This document shows positions 46,214-55,568 of a stretch of DNA of 64,000 bases, piece by piece (position 1 is the stretch's first letter; each line of letters begins with the position of its first letter). The position numbers were made by a program, and so were the translations under genes. The stretch is from the NCBI GenBank assembly GCA_947306475.1, contig CAMZGS010000010.1, positions 62,001-126,000 of the forward strand, given 5' to 3'. The stretch is from an uncultured Comamonas sp. (GTDB lineage: Bacteria; Pseudomonadota; Gammaproteobacteria; Burkholderiales; Burkholderiaceae_C). The notes beneath the pieces were generated by a model. That model was given only the letters and a program-made list of their open reading frames with translations. It searched no databases and had not been told where the DNA came from.

Positions 46214-47503
46214 ATGACCCTGGCCCGCGCCCTGTACAGCCTGCTTGTCTGGGCTGCCCAGCCCCTGCTCAAACACAAGCTGCGGCGCCGTGCCAAGGCC
46301 GAACCGGGCTACGGTCATGCCATCGCCGAACGCTTCGGGCACTACCAGCCCAGCAGCCTGGGACGCGATGGCGCGGGGCAATGGATCTGGATCCACGCCG
46401 TCTCCCTGGGCGAAACCCGCGCTGCCGCCGTGCTGCTCAAGCACCTGCGCACCCACCTGCCCAGCATGCGCCTGCTGCTCACCCACGGCACCGCCACCGG
46501 GCGCGCCGAGGGCGAAAAACTCCTGCAACCCGGGGATGTGCAGGTGTGGCTGCCGTGGGACACGCCCGGCGCCGTGCAACGCTTCATCCAGCAATTTCGG
46601 CCGCTGGTCGGCGTTCTGATGGAAACCGAGGTCTGGCCCAACCTGGTGGCCGCCTGCCAGCAGGCCAGGATCCCCCTGGTGCTGGCCAATGCCCGCCTGA
46701 ATGCCAAATCCCTGGCGGGCGCGCAACGCTGGTCGGCGCTGTCGCGTCCTGCCTACGCAGGGCTGTCTGCCGTGCTGGCGCAAAGTGCCGAGGATGCCGA
46801 CCGCCTGCGCAGCCTGGGCGCCCCCGTGACGGCCATCATGGGCAACCTCAAGTTCGATGCCCAGCCCGATGCCATCCTGCTGGCCCAGGGCGCTGCCTGG
46901 CGCGCTGCCAGCAGCCGCCCCGTGCTCCTGCTGGCCAGCTCGCGCGAGGACGAAGAAGCCCAGTGGCTGGCCCAGTGGCGAGCCCAACCGGCCATGCAGC
47001 GCTTCCAGTGGCTCATCGTGCCGCGCCACCCCCAGCGCTTTTGCGAAGTGGCCGACCTGCTCACCCAGGCCGGTCTGCGCGTGGCACGCCGCAGCCAGTG
47101 GGGCGAGCGCCTGCCTCCACACGATGCCGATGTCTGGCTGGGCGATAGCCTGGGGGAAATGACGCTGTACTACGCCTGCGCCCAGGTGGCGCTGCTGGGC
47201 GGCAGTTTTGCCCCCCTGGGTGGCCAGAACCTGATCGAAGCCGCCGCCTGCGCCTGTCCCATCATCGTGGGGCCACACAGCTTCAACTTTGCCCAGGTGG
47301 CCGAACAGGCATGCTGCGTGGGCGCCGCCCTGCGGGTCCTCGACATGGCCCAGGGTGTGGACCAGGCCATCGCCCTGGCACAGCACCCGCGCGCCCTGGC
47401 CCAGTCGCGCCAGGCAGCCCTGGCCTTTGCTCAGGCACACCGCGGCGCAGCTCAGGCCACGGCCCAGGCCATCGCCCGCCTGCTGGTACAAAACCACTCA
47501 TAA
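46214..47503 (+). CDS. waaA: 3-deoxy-D-manno-octulosonic acid transferase
   Basis: WaaA (KdtA) adds Kdo from CMP-Kdo to the lipid A precursor at the inner membrane. The 429-residue GT30 enzyme has an N-terminal membrane anchor (ARALYSLLVWAAQPLL), the conserved RFGHY, the catalytic region WIHAVSLGETRAA, METEVWPNL, and in the C-terminal domain GGQNLIEAAA. The ATG at 46214 is preferred; an in-frame GTG lies at 46205. It works after LpxK and KdsB, whose genes are elsewhere in the window. Its TAA lies 5 bases before a solo repeat. Confidence 0.95.
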   Translation: MTLARALYSLLVWAAQPLLKHKLRRRAKAEPGYGHAIAERFGHYQPSSLGRDGAGQWIWIHAVSLGETRAAAVLLKHLRTHLPSMRLLLTHGTATGRAEGEKLLQPGDVQVWLPWDTPGAVQRFIQQFRPLVGVLMETEVWPNLVAACQQARIPLVLANARLNAKSLAGAQRWSALSRPAYAGLSAVLAQSAEDADRLRSLGAPVTAIMGNLKFDAQPDAILLAQGAAWRAASSRPVLLLASSREDEEAQWLAQWRAQPAMQRFQWLIVPRHPQRFCEVADLLTQAGLRVARRSQWGERLPPHDADVWLGDSLGEMTLYYACAQVALLGGSFAPLGGQNLIEAAACACPIIVGPHSFNFAQVAEQACCVGAALRVLDMAQGVDQAIALAQHPRALAQSRQAALAFAQAHRGAAQATAQAIARLLVQNHS

Positions 47504-47508
47504 AACAA

Positions 47509-47538
47509 GAGCTTTCAGCGCTTGCCCAGCAAGGGTTT
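47509..47538 (+). repeat. Dispersed 30-bp repeat, solo copy after waaA
   Basis: The core starts GAGCTTTCAGCGCTTGCCC and ends AAGGGTTT. It is the intergenic copy most similar to the one inside xseA. It lies between the waaA stop and the pseudouridine synthase start. Confidence 0.75.
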
Positions 47539-47564
47539 GAGCCAAATTTTTTATAAATTCACCG

Positions 47565-48485
47565 ATGTACAACACGCACGACCCCCAGGTACTGCCCTTG
47601 CGTGCGGGCGTCAAACCCAGCTGCGTGGTGCTGCCCAGCCAGGGAAGCGGTCTGACGCTCGACTACCTCTGCCAGCGCCTGCCTGCTGTGGACCGTGCCG
47701 ACTGGGTACGGCGCATGGCCCGGGGCGAAGTCGTCGATGAACTCGGCCGCCCCGTCACCCCGGACACGCCTTTCCTGCGCGGCCTGCGCGTGTACTACTA
47801 CCGCGAGGTTGAGCAGGAACCGCCCATGCCCTTTCGCGCGCAGGTGCTCCATCAGGACGAGCATCTGGTCGTGGCCGACAAGCCACACTTTCTGCCCGTC
47901 ACCCCCAGTGGGCGCTATATCCAGCACACCCTGCTGGTGCAGCTGAAAAATCAGCTGGGCCTGCCGGACCTTTCCCCCATCCACCGCATCGACCGTGACA
48001 CCGCCGGGCTGGTGCTGCTGAGCGTGCAGCGCCACGATCGCGGCGCCTACCAGGCGCTGTTTCGTGAGCGGCACGTGCGCAAGGTCTATGAGGCCATCGC
48101 CCCCTACCGTCCCGAGATCACCTTCCCACGCACCCACAGCAGCCGCATGGAGCCCAGCGGCAACTTCATCCGCATGCACGAAGTGCCCGGCACACCCAAC
48201 AGCCACACCCAGATGAAGCTGCTTGAGCACAACCAGCACTGGGCACGTTACCGGCTGCGCCCCATCAGCGGCAAACGCCACCAGCTGCGTGTGCACATGG
48301 CCGCCCTGGGACTGGGCCTGCAAGGCGACGCCCTCTACCCCGAAGTGAACGATGCGCCCGAGGGCGACTTCTCCCGCCCCCTCCAGCTGCTGGCGCAACA
48401 CCTGAGCTTCACCGACCCCATCACCGGGCAGGAGCGCCACTTCAGCAGCCAGCGCACCCTGGGGCCGCTGCCGGAGCTGGCCTGA
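47565..48485 (+). CDS. RluA-type pseudouridine synthase
   Basis: The product isomerises uridine to pseudouridine in rRNA or tRNA. The 306 residues include an S4-like N-terminal part (LTLDYLCQRLPAVDRADWVRR), then the catalytic motif HRIDRDTAGLVLLS, whose aspartate is the nucleophile, and the RluA-type GKRHQLRVHM and GDALYPEV segments. The usual HRLDxxTSG is HRIDRDTAG here, within family variation. The specific RNA target cannot be assigned from sequence. Confidence 0.9.
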   Translation: MYNTHDPQVLPLRAGVKPSCVVLPSQGSGLTLDYLCQRLPAVDRADWVRRMARGEVVDELGRPVTPDTPFLRGLRVYYYREVEQEPPMPFRAQVLHQDEHLVVADKPHFLPVTPSGRYIQHTLLVQLKNQLGLPDLSPIHRIDRDTAGLVLLSVQRHDRGAYQALFRERHVRKVYEAIAPYRPEITFPRTHSSRMEPSGNFIRMHEVPGTPNSHTQMKLLEHNQHWARYRLRPISGKRHQLRVHMAALGLGLQGDALYPEVNDAPEGDFSRPLQLLAQHLSFTDPITGQERHFSSQRTLGPLPELA

Positions 48486-48648
48486 CAGACACCAGGTGTG
48501 TGCACGGGGCCACCCACCCTCGCCCAACGGTGCTGCCACCAGGCAAACCGCCCTGTTTTGTCACGCTGCTTTCACCGGAAAGGTCAACCATTCGGGCATC
48601 AGGGGCGTTGCTCAGCATGTCGCCCCACAGCACTGAAAGGAACGCACC

Positions 48649-48792
48649 ATGACCTTCTTCCAATCCGTCATCCAGCTCCAGGCCTACGCCCAGGACAACC
48701 CGCCCCAGCCCGAGCCGCGCTCCCCCGAGGAAATCATCAGCCTGCTGGCACAGGAAGCACCCCAGGGAGAGTACAGCGTAGATGCACTCTGA
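48649..48792 (+). CDS. Hypothetical 47-residue protein
   Basis: A short frame starts at ATG 48649 after a GAAAGGAACG Shine-Dalgarno and encodes MTFFQSVIQLQAYAQDN, a Pro/Glu-rich centre and SPEEIISLLAQEAPQGEYS. Third codon positions are G/C-rich like neighbouring genes, and a hairpin with a T-run follows at 48844-48878. I do not recognise the family. No membrane helix or signal is seen. The ribosome-binding site and terminator make a real gene plausible. Confidence 0.5.
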   Translation: MTFFQSVIQLQAYAQDNPPQPEPRSPEEIISLLAQEAPQGEYSVDAL

Positions 48793-48843
48793 TCCAACAC
48801 ACAACGGCAAGCCAGGACATCCGCTCCATCCCCTGCTCCCCCC

Positions 48844-48878
48844 AAGCCCCTGACGGATACACCGCAGGGGTTTTCTTT
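48844..48878 (+). terminator. Intrinsic terminator after the 47-residue ORF
   Basis: AAGCCCCTG pairs with CAGGGGTTT (one G-T pair) around a 12-base loop and is followed by TTCTTTT. It ends the transcript of the small gene. Confidence 0.65.
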
Positions 48879-48955
48879 TGCCCGCCGCAATTGCAGGCGC
48901 CGCCAGGTGCCATCCCGACCCGGGGCGCGACCGGATTCAGAACCTTTATTTTTTA

Positions 48956-49033
48956 TAGCTGTTTGCGCGCTTTCATCAACGATTTCAGGCTCATTTCCTT
49001 CTGAATCGCACACAGTACAATCGCCAAATGCTA
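48956..49033. repeat. 78-bp paired dispersed repeat upstream of the MFS gene
   Basis: The left half starts TAGCTGTTTGCGCGC and ends GATTT. The right half, on the minus strand, starts TAGCATTTGGCGATT and is more diverged. The outer ends are again exactly 78 bp apart. Confidence 0.65.
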
Positions 49034-49130
49034 CACATAATTAGAAAATCCAATACAGACCACATCGGCTGGAGACGCATCCTGCTTCCGGGCCAGGTCC
49101 TGCCACCGGTTACCAACACCCAGTGAACCC

Positions 49131-50363
49131 ATGACGATTTCTCCCCCCAAGGAAGCAGGCAGCGCCGTCGGTGCAGGCGACGCCCAACGCAACATCTGGC
49201 TGCTGGTTGCGGCCCAATCGCTGGGCGGGGCTGCGCCGCCCATCATCATCTCCCTGGGCGGCATCGTCGGACAGACCCTTGCCAGCACCCCGACACTGGC
49301 AACGTTGCCAGTGAGCCTCTACCAGCTGGGGCTGGCGCTCTCAACCATTCCGGCTGCGATACTGATGCGCCGCCTGGGCCGCCGCTCGGCCTATGTACTG
49401 GGGGCCATGCTGGGCTGCATCGCCGGACTGATTGCCACCTTCGGTGTGCTGCAAGGCAACTTCGTCACCTTCTGCCTGGGCACCGCCATGGCAGGTTTCT
49501 ACGGCGCCTGCGTACAAAGCTACCGCTTCGCCGCCACCGATGTGGTGGAGCCACACCAACGCAGCCAGGCCATTTCACGCATCATGGTCGGCGGGCTGGT
49601 GGCCGCCATCATCGGCCCGCAGGTCGTCATCTGGACGCGCGATGCCTGGCCAATGGCGCCATTTGCCGGCAGTTTCCTCGGCCAGGCCTGCCTGGCCCTG
49701 CTGGCGCTGCCCATCCTGTGGATGCTGCGCACCCCACCTCCAGCATCGGCAACAGTGACTGGAGCCGTGCGCCCCCTGGGCACCATTGCCCGCAGCCCGG
49801 CATTCGTGGTGTCCGTCACCGCTGGCGTCGTCTCCTACGGACTGATGGCCTTCATCATGACCGCCGCCCCCATGGCCATGGTCGGCTGCGGCCACACCGT
49901 CGGAGAAGCAGCGCTGGGCATCCAATGGCACGTGCTTGCCATGTTCGCGCCCAGCTTCTTCACCGGCCACCTCATCGCCCGCTTTGGCAAGATCAGCATC
50001 ACGGTACTGGGCCTGCTGCTGATTGCAGGGTCCGGCCTGCTGGCCCTGGCCGGCCTGGAGCTGCTGCACTTCTGGGGCTCGCTCATCCTGCTGGGCGTTG
50101 GCTGGAACTTCGGTTTCATCGGCGCCACCGCCATGGTGACCGACACCTACACCCCGGCAGAGCGGACCAAGGTCCAGGCACTCAACGACTTGCTCGTATT
50201 CGGCACCGTCGCCATCGCATCGTTTGGCTCGGGCCGGCTGCTGAACACCGCAGGCTGGGAAACCATCAACACGCTGATGCTGCCGCTCATCGCCCTGGTG
50301 CTGGCCATGCTCGGCTGGCTGGCATTGCACAAGCGCCGCGCTGCAGCCCCGACGGGGTGCTAA
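49131..50363 (+). CDS. Major facilitator superfamily transporter
   Basis: A 410-residue protein with about 12 hydrophobic helices. The MFS loop 2-3 motif appears as ILMRRLGRRSAYVLGA, and a second charged loop (LIARFGKISITVLG) occupies the matching place after helix 8. The N-terminal tail is short and polar. Substrate is unknown; the general look is of the drug or metabolite efflux type. It is a single gene ahead of tRNA-Gly(CCC), with no regulator beside it. Confidence 0.85.
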   Translation: MTISPPKEAGSAVGAGDAQRNIWLLVAAQSLGGAAPPIIISLGGIVGQTLASTPTLATLPVSLYQLGLALSTIPAAILMRRLGRRSAYVLGAMLGCIAGLIATFGVLQGNFVTFCLGTAMAGFYGACVQSYRFAATDVVEPHQRSQAISRIMVGGLVAAIIGPQVVIWTRDAWPMAPFAGSFLGQACLALLALPILWMLRTPPPASATVTGAVRPLGTIARSPAFVVSVTAGVVSYGLMAFIMTAAPMAMVGCGHTVGEAALGIQWHVLAMFAPSFFTGHLIARFGKISITVLGLLLIAGSGLLALAGLELLHFWGSLILLGVGWNFGFIGATAMVTDTYTPAERTKVQALNDLLVFGTVAIASFGSGRLLNTAGWETINTLMLPLIALVLAMLGWLALHKRRAAAPTGC

Positions 50364-50420
50364 GTCAAGCATCAAGCACTCAGGAAAGACATGGCCCGTG
50401 ATACAATCTTCGGCTGTATT

Positions 50421-50494
50421 GCGGGTGTAGTTCAATGGTAGAACGCCAGCTTCCCAAGCTTGATACGAGGGTTCGATTCCCTTCACCCGCTCCA
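50421..50494 (+). tRNA. tRNA-Gly(CCC)
   Basis: A 74-nt tRNA with acceptor stem GCGGGTG/CACCCGC, U discriminator and encoded CCA. The anticodon loop TTCCCAA gives anticodon CCC. The layout matches E. coli glyU. The anticodon stem CCAGC/GCTTG has a C-U mismatch at positions 28-42, where a G at base 50461 would complete the stem. The D- and T-arms are normal. Confidence 0.92.
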
Positions 50495-50667
50495 CCAGAG
50501 CATTTCAGCCCACCGCACAGCCCCCCTCCCCCACAGGTAGCGGGGCTTTTTGTTGTCTTGCGCAATATCACACAGCAACCAGCGGCGGCAGCATTTCCTC
50601 GCTCTGCACGGCGCCATCCCAGAGATGGACACCGACACAAGGCCCACGATCAACCTGACCAGCAGCC

Positions 50668-51777
50668 TCACCCGTTCGCGGACAGCATCGCCGCGACGTG
50701 CTCGCCGATCGCGAGCGCCGCGGTGAGGCCGGGCGATTCGATGCCGTAGAGATGGACCAGTCCCGGTGTGCCGTGCACGGCGGGGCCGTCGATGCGGAAG
50801 TCCGCATCCGGCGCCCCAGGGCCGACGATCTTCGGTCGCACGCCCGCATAGCCCGGCTGCAGGCGTTCCGGGTCGAGCGCCGGCCACCAACGCCGAATCG
50901 CGCTGACGAAGCGCTCCACCCGAGCGGGATCCACCGTGTAGTCCGGTGCGGCGATCCATTCCACGTCAGGGCCGAACTTCGCCTGGCCGCCCAGATCCAG
51001 GGTCAGGTGCACGCCCAGTCCGCCAGGTTCCGGAATCGGGTAGATCAGGTGCGAGAACGGCGCCTTGCCGACGTAGCTGAAGTACACCCCGCGCGCGTAA
51101 TGCGGATGCGGGGCCCGCGCAGCTGCGGGTGCAGCGATAGCGCGCCCGAGCGCGGGAGCGTCCAGTCCCGCAGCATTGATCACCCGTTTCGCCTTCAGCT
51201 CGGTGGCGCCCTCGCCGCCGACGCACAAGACGATGCCATCGACCTCTGCGCGCCCCTCCAGCACCGGGCTGCCGAGCGCCAGCATCGCCCCATGGCGCTC
51301 AGCATCGCCAAGCAGGGACAACATCAGACCATGACTGTCAACGATGCCCGTCGAGGGCGACAGCAGCGCGCCATGGCCCGCGAGCGCCGGCTCCAGCGCA
51401 GCAAGCTCAGCGGAGTCGATCCAGCGCAGGTCGTCCACGCCGTTGGCGCGTGCACGCTCGGCTATCGCCCGTAGCGCTGGCGCCTGCGCTGCCGCACTGG
51501 CAACGACAACTTTGCCGCAGCGTGCGTGGTTCACCCGATGCTCCTCGCACCAGGCATACAGACGGTGGCGGCCCTCCACACACAGCCGGGCCTTGAGCGA
51601 GCCGGGCGGGTAGTACAGTCCGGCATGGATCACCTCGCTGTTGCGTGCACTGATGCCGGTGCCGAAGGCGGTCTCGCGTTCGAGCACCACCACCTCGCGT
51701 CCGTCACGGGCGAGGCTGTGGGCGCAGGCGAGACCAACCACGCCGGCGCCGATCACTACGGTATCGATCGTTTCCAT
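50668..51777 (-). CDS. FAD-dependent oxidoreductase, L-2-hydroxyglutarate oxidase-like
   Basis: A 369-residue DAO-superfamily flavoprotein. The N-terminal dinucleotide-binding motif is [17 protein letters not shown], followed by [25 protein letters not shown], characteristic of L-2-hydroxyglutarate dehydrogenase/oxidase (LhgO) relatives. The C-terminal [18 protein letters not shown] completes FAD binding. The start at 51777 ([10 protein letters not shown]) is preferred to 51837. It is divergent from the TAXI-TRAP operon, which may import its substrate. Codon choice looks different from the surrounding core genes. Confidence 0.8.
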   Translation of the reverse strand: METIDTVVIGAGVVGLACAHSLARDGREVVVLERETAFGTGISARNSEVIHAGLYYPPGSLKARLCVEGRHRLYAWCEEHRVNHARCGKVVVASAAAQAPALRAIAERARANGVDDLRWIDSAELAALEPALAGHGALLSPSTGIVDSHGLMLSLLGDAERHGAMLALGSPVLEGRAEVDGIVLCVGGEGATELKAKRVINAAGLDAPALGRAIAAPAAARAPHPHYARGVYFSYVGKAPFSHLIYPIPEPGGLGVHLTLDLGGQAKFGPDVEWIAAPDYTVDPARVERFVSAIRRWWPALDPERLQPGYAGVRPKIVGPGAPDADFRIDGPAVHGTPGLVHLYGIESPGLTAALAIGEHVAAMLSANG

Positions 51778-52124
51778 CGTCGTGGGCCGGCCCGGTGCTG
51801 GGCGACGCGAGAGCCGGCTGGAATGCGGGGCAGCCATTTTGGCAGATCACCGCAGCGTATAGAAAAGGGGGGGCTAGACGAACTGCAGGTACTCTGCGGG
51901 ACGCAGTTCCGGTGTCATGCGGATTTCTGGACAACACACACAAGGAGGCGTTCCGGAATATCGCACCGCAACCGCAGCAGTCCACAGCCTCCGGCCCGGA
52001 ACACCATGAAAAACCAGGGGAAACACTGATCATCATGGTGGTCGCAAGTGGCACGGCAGTTGCTAGAGTGGAACGACCCGCTGATGGGTAAGTAACCAAG
52101 ACTTATCAAATAAAGGAGCGATCG
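51778..52124. other. 347-bp divergent intergenic region
   Basis: This region separates the oxidoreductase gene from the TAXI-TRAP operon and should carry promoters for both. A 98-codon open frame (51795-52091) shows no family features and is rejected as a gene. No operator or terminator was identified. An AAAGGAG Shine-Dalgarno for the TRAP operon lies at its right end. Confidence 0.5.
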
Positions 52125-53075
52125 TTGAAATCCCTGATCCGCAAGTGTGCAGTCGGCACCATATTTGTCGCCATGACCAGTGCGGCCTCGGCCGCCACCT
52201 TCGTCAACGTACTGACCGGTGGCACCAGCGGGGTGTATTACCCGCTCGGCGTCACCCTGTCGCAGATCTATGGCGAAGTTATCCCCGACAGCAAGGTCCA
52301 GGTGCAGGCCACCAAGGCCTCTGCAGAGAATCTCAACCTGCTGCAGGCAGGCCGCGGCGAGATTGGCTTCTCGCTCGCCGACTCGGTCTCCGACGCCTGG
52401 AAGGGCAACGCCGACGCGGGCTTCACTAAACCGCTCGACAAACTGCGCGCAATCGCTTCGATCTATCCCAACTACATCCAGATCGTGGCGCTGGCCGACG
52501 CCAACATCCGGACCCTTGCAGATCTCAAGGGCAAGCGCATCTCGGTGGGGGCACCGCGTTCGGGGACAGAGATCAACGCGCGGACCATCCTCAAGGCGGC
52601 CGGGCTATCCTATGCCGACTTCGCCAAAGTCGAGTACCTGCCTTTCGGAGAGTCGGTCGAGCTCATGAAGAACCGCCAGATCGACGTCACACTGCAGTCA
52701 GCAGGCTTGGGCGTGGCGGCGCTGCGCGACCTATCCTCTGCAGTGAAGGTCAACTTCGTGCCCATTCCGGCCGAGGTGGTGACCAAGGTGGGCAACGCCG
52801 CCTACCGTGCAGCCGCAGTTCCGGCTGGCACCTACGAGGGCCAGACCACCGAGGTGCCGACAGTGGCAATCAACAACCTGCTCGTCACTAACGCCAAAGT
52901 TTCGGATGAGGTCGCTTACCGGATGACCAAAGGTATCTTTGACAACCTAGAGCGCCTTGGCAACTCACACTCCAGCGGCCGCCAGATCAAGCTCGAGAGC
53001 GCAATCGAAGGCCTGCCCATACCGCTCCATCCAGGCGCAGAGAAGTTCTATCGCGAGAAAGGCCTGATTAAGTAA
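52125..53075 (+). CDS. TAXI-family TRAP transporter solute-binding protein
   Basis: A 316-residue periplasmic binding protein with a cleavable signal peptide (FVAMTSAASA-AT). The mature start TFVNVLTGGTSGVYYPLG is the TAXI family hallmark, and GKRISVGAPRSGTEINARTI is the conserved ligand-region motif. Translation begins at TTG 52125, backed by AAAGGAG 5-6 bases upstream. It is first in an operon with the fused permease and a DUF1850 protein, giving a complete TAXI-TRAP importer; ligands of this family include glutamate and other carboxylates. Confidence 0.93.
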   Translation: MKSLIRKCAVGTIFVAMTSAASAATFVNVLTGGTSGVYYPLGVTLSQIYGEVIPDSKVQVQATKASAENLNLLQAGRGEIGFSLADSVSDAWKGNADAGFTKPLDKLRAIASIYPNYIQIVALADANIRTLADLKGKRISVGAPRSGTEINARTILKAAGLSYADFAKVEYLPFGESVELMKNRQIDVTLQSAGLGVAALRDLSSAVKVNFVPIPAEVVTKVGNAAYRAAAVPAGTYEGQTTEVPTVAINNLLVTNAKVSDEVAYRMTKGIFDNLERLGNSHSSGRQIKLESAIEGLPIPLHPGAEKFYREKGLIK

Positions 53076-53154
53076 GCCCTTCCCACCTCCACCATCCGGG
53101 TCGGCCTCGCCGCACCCGGGCGGTTTGTACCTCGCTTCTTTCTCCGGAACCGCC

Positions 53155-55188
53155 ATGAGCTCCTCCGTCGATTCGTCCGCCGCCCAAGCCGGTAAGGGCA
53201 TGCTGCGCGTCGTGTTCTACAGCGCGATCCTGTTTTCGGTCTTCCAGCTCGTCACCTCGGCGTTCAGCCCGCTGTCGAGTACCGTCGTACGTGCGCTGCA
53301 CGTGGGCTTCCTGCTGCTGCTGAGTTTCCTGCTCCATCCTGTGCGTGGCGGGCAGGGACGCACCAGCCTGCTGACCAAGGCCATCGGCTTCGCTGCACTG
53401 CTGCTGTCGGGCTACCACTGGATCTATGAGGCCGACCTCGTGCAGCGCGCCGGCGAGCTTACCCAAGCCGACATGGCGGTGGGCATCATCACACTGGTAC
53501 TGGTATTCGAGGCAGCACGCCGCATCATGGGGCTGGCGCTGCCGCTGATCTGCCTCTGCTTTCTCGCTTACGCCCTGTTCGGCGAGTACCTGCCGGGTGC
53601 ACTCGCCCACCGCGGCTACGGTCTGGACCAGGTGGTAGGCCAGCTCGCCTTCGGTACCGAAGGTATCTACGGCACGCCGACCTATGTGTCCTCGTCCTAT
53701 ATCTTTCTGTTCATCCTGTTCGGTGCCTTCCTTGAGCAGGCGGGCATGATCGACCTCTTCACCAACTTTGCGCTCGGCACCGTCGGCCACACCAAAGGCG
53801 GTCCGGCCAAGGTTTCGGTAGTCTCGTCCGGCCTGATGGGCACGATCAACGGCTCGGGCGTGGCCAACGTAGTCACTACCGGCCAGTTCACCATCCCGCT
53901 GATGAAAAGGTTTGGCTACACGCCGGCTTTCGCCGGCGCGGTCGAAGCCACCAGCTCAATGGGCGGGCAGATCATGCCGCCGGTGATGGGGGCGGTCGCG
54001 TTCATCATGGCCGAGACCATCAACGTCCCCTACGTTGAGATCGCCAAGGCGGCGGCGATCCCGGCGATGCTGTACTTCTTCACCGTGTTCTGGATGGTAC
54101 ACCTCGAGGCGGGCCGCACCGGACTGAAGGGCCTGCCGAAAGCGGAGTGTCCTGATCCCTGGGCAGCGATCCGCGAGCGCTGGTACCTGCTGCTGCCGCT
54201 CGTCGGTCTGGTTTACCTGCTTTTTGCCGGCTTTACGCCGATGTTTGCCGGCATGGTGGGATTGGCACTGACCGTGGTACTGATCTTCGGCAGCAGCCTG
54301 GCGCATCACCTCAACGGCGCCTCGTTGCGCCTGCTGTTCTGGATCGTGCTCGGCCTAGCTTGCTCAGCCTTCGCCAAGTTTGGCATCGTCTCGGTAGTGG
54401 CGGTAGTGGCAGTGCTCGCGGTGCTGCTGGTGCCTCGTGCGGACGGTCGCAGCACCCTCCGCCTGGCAGTGAGGGCGCTGGTGGACGGCGCAATGCACGC
54501 ACTGCCGGTAGGCGTGGCGTGTGCGCTGGTGGGCGTGATCATCGGTTCGCTGACACTGACCGGCGGCGCCACCGCCTTCGCCGGCTACATCATCCAGATC
54601 GGAGGCGATAGCTTGTTCGTGTCGCTGCTGCTCACCATGCTAACCTGCCTAGTGCTCGGCATGGGCATCCCGACCATCCCGAACTACATCATCACCAGCT
54701 CAATTGCCGCGCCCGCGCTGCTCGAACTTGGCGTGCCGCTGATCGTCTCGCACATGTTCGTGTTCTATTTCGGGATCATGGCCGACCTCACCCCGCCGGT
54801 CGCACTCGCCGCCTTCGCCGCAGCGCCAATCGCCAAGGAAACCGGACTCAAGATCGGCGTGCGTGCGGTACAAATCGCCATCGCCGGCTTTATCGTGCCC
54901 TACATGGCGGTGTATGCACCAGAGCTAATGCTGCAGGGCGACAAGGGCATCGACGCAACCCTGTACGTGGTGTTCAAGGCGTTGCTCGCGGTAACACTAT
55001 GGGGGACTGCAGTGGTCGGCCACTTCCGCTCGCCGATGAGCGCCCTCGAACGCGTACTCGCCTTCGTCGCTGCCTCCCTGCTGGTGGTTGCGCTGCCCCT
55101 CACCGATGAGCTCGGCTTCGGCCTGGCTGCGATGGTGATGGGATGGCACATCTGGCGCTCGCGTGGTATGCAGGCACTGACGACGTAA
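53155..55188 (+). CDS. TRAP transporter fused permease (DctQ-DctM, 4TM/12TM)
   Basis: A 677-residue membrane protein joining the small (DctQ-like) and large (DctM-like) TRAP subunits, as always found with TAXI binding proteins. After four N-terminal helices, the DctM-like part contains VSSGLMGTINGSGVANVVTTG and AVEATSSMGGQIMPPVMGAVAF, the conserved substrate/Na+ site segments, repeated in part near GMGIPTIPNYIITSS. The start at ATG 53155 is likely. Its TAA overlaps the DUF1850 start codon by one base. Confidence 0.94.
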   Translation: MSSSVDSSAAQAGKGMLRVVFYSAILFSVFQLVTSAFSPLSSTVVRALHVGFLLLLSFLLHPVRGGQGRTSLLTKAIGFAALLLSGYHWIYEADLVQRAGELTQADMAVGIITLVLVFEAARRIMGLALPLICLCFLAYALFGEYLPGALAHRGYGLDQVVGQLAFGTEGIYGTPTYVSSSYIFLFILFGAFLEQAGMIDLFTNFALGTVGHTKGGPAKVSVVSSGLMGTINGSGVANVVTTGQFTIPLMKRFGYTPAFAGAVEATSSMGGQIMPPVMGAVAFIMAETINVPYVEIAKAAAIPAMLYFFTVFWMVHLEAGRTGLKGLPKAECPDPWAAIRERWYLLLPLVGLVYLLFAGFTPMFAGMVGLALTVVLIFGSSLAHHLNGASLRLLFWIVLGLACSAFAKFGIVSVVAVVAVLAVLLVPRADGRSTLRLAVRALVDGAMHALPVGVACALVGVIIGSLTLTGGATAFAGYIIQIGGDSLFVSLLLTMLTCLVLGMGIPTIPNYIITSSIAAPALLELGVPLIVSHMFVFYFGIMADLTPPVALAAFAAAPIAKETGLKIGVRAVQIAIAGFIVPYMAVYAPELMLQGDKGIDATLYVVFKALLAVTLWGTAVVGHFRSPMSALERVLAFVAASLLVVALPLTDELGFGLAAMVMGWHIWRSRGMQALTT

Positions 55189-55568
55189 TGGCGCTCTGCC
55201 TCTCCACCAGTCTCGCCACTGCGGTGGTCGCCGCGAATGCGTTCACGCTCGCGTGGACGCATTCGATCGAGCGCGTGCGCTGGGAGGAGGCATGGCGGGT
55301 GGAAGGCGAAGTATTGGTACTGGACAGCGTGCGTGTGAGCGGCCACGGTGCTGGCATGGAACCTGGAGAGGGCGCGACGCTAAAGGACGGGGTGTGGACC
55401 TGGCATCCGCGTACCCAGCACGCGGTGCTTCGTCTGACCCGATCGCCACACACCGCCGACTACGACTGGTGCGAGAACGGTCGTCCATGCGTGCCGCTGG
55501 GGATACTGCTGCCTTCCGACAATGCCGTTACCGAGCTACGTGTCTGTCCAACCGTGATGCCGAACTAG
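55188..55568 (+). CDS. DUF1850 protein of a TAXI-TRAP operon
   Basis: A 126-residue product starting MALCLSTSLATAVVA, with an N-terminal signal or anchor and the DUF1850 pattern FTLAWTHSIERVRWEEAWRV, then SGHGAGMEPGEGA. This family is typically encoded beside TAXI-type TRAP permeases, but its role in transport is unknown. The ATG shares one base with the permease stop, so translation is coupled. An earlier in-frame ATG at 55143 would overlap the permease gene and is less likely. Confidence 0.85.
   Translation: MALCLSTSLATAVVAANAFTLAWTHSIERVRWEEAWRVEGEVLVLDSVRVSGHGAGMEPGEGATLKDGVWTWHPRTQHAVLRLTRSPHTADYDWCENGRPCVPLGILLPSDNAVTELRVCPTVMPN

Larger units (their letters stand above)
48793..49130. 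other. 338-bp intergenic region with terminator and 78-bp repeat
   Basis: Apart from the hairpin at 48844-48878 and the paired repeat at 48956-49033, no gene is seen. The promoter for the MFS gene should lie here, but no convincing -35/-10 pair was found. Confidence 0.5.

Noticed and set aside
51795-52091. A 98-codon ORF in the gap before the TAXI-TRAP operon
   Set aside because: No recognisable domain, no clear ribosome-binding site, and it overlaps the region needed for two divergent promoters.
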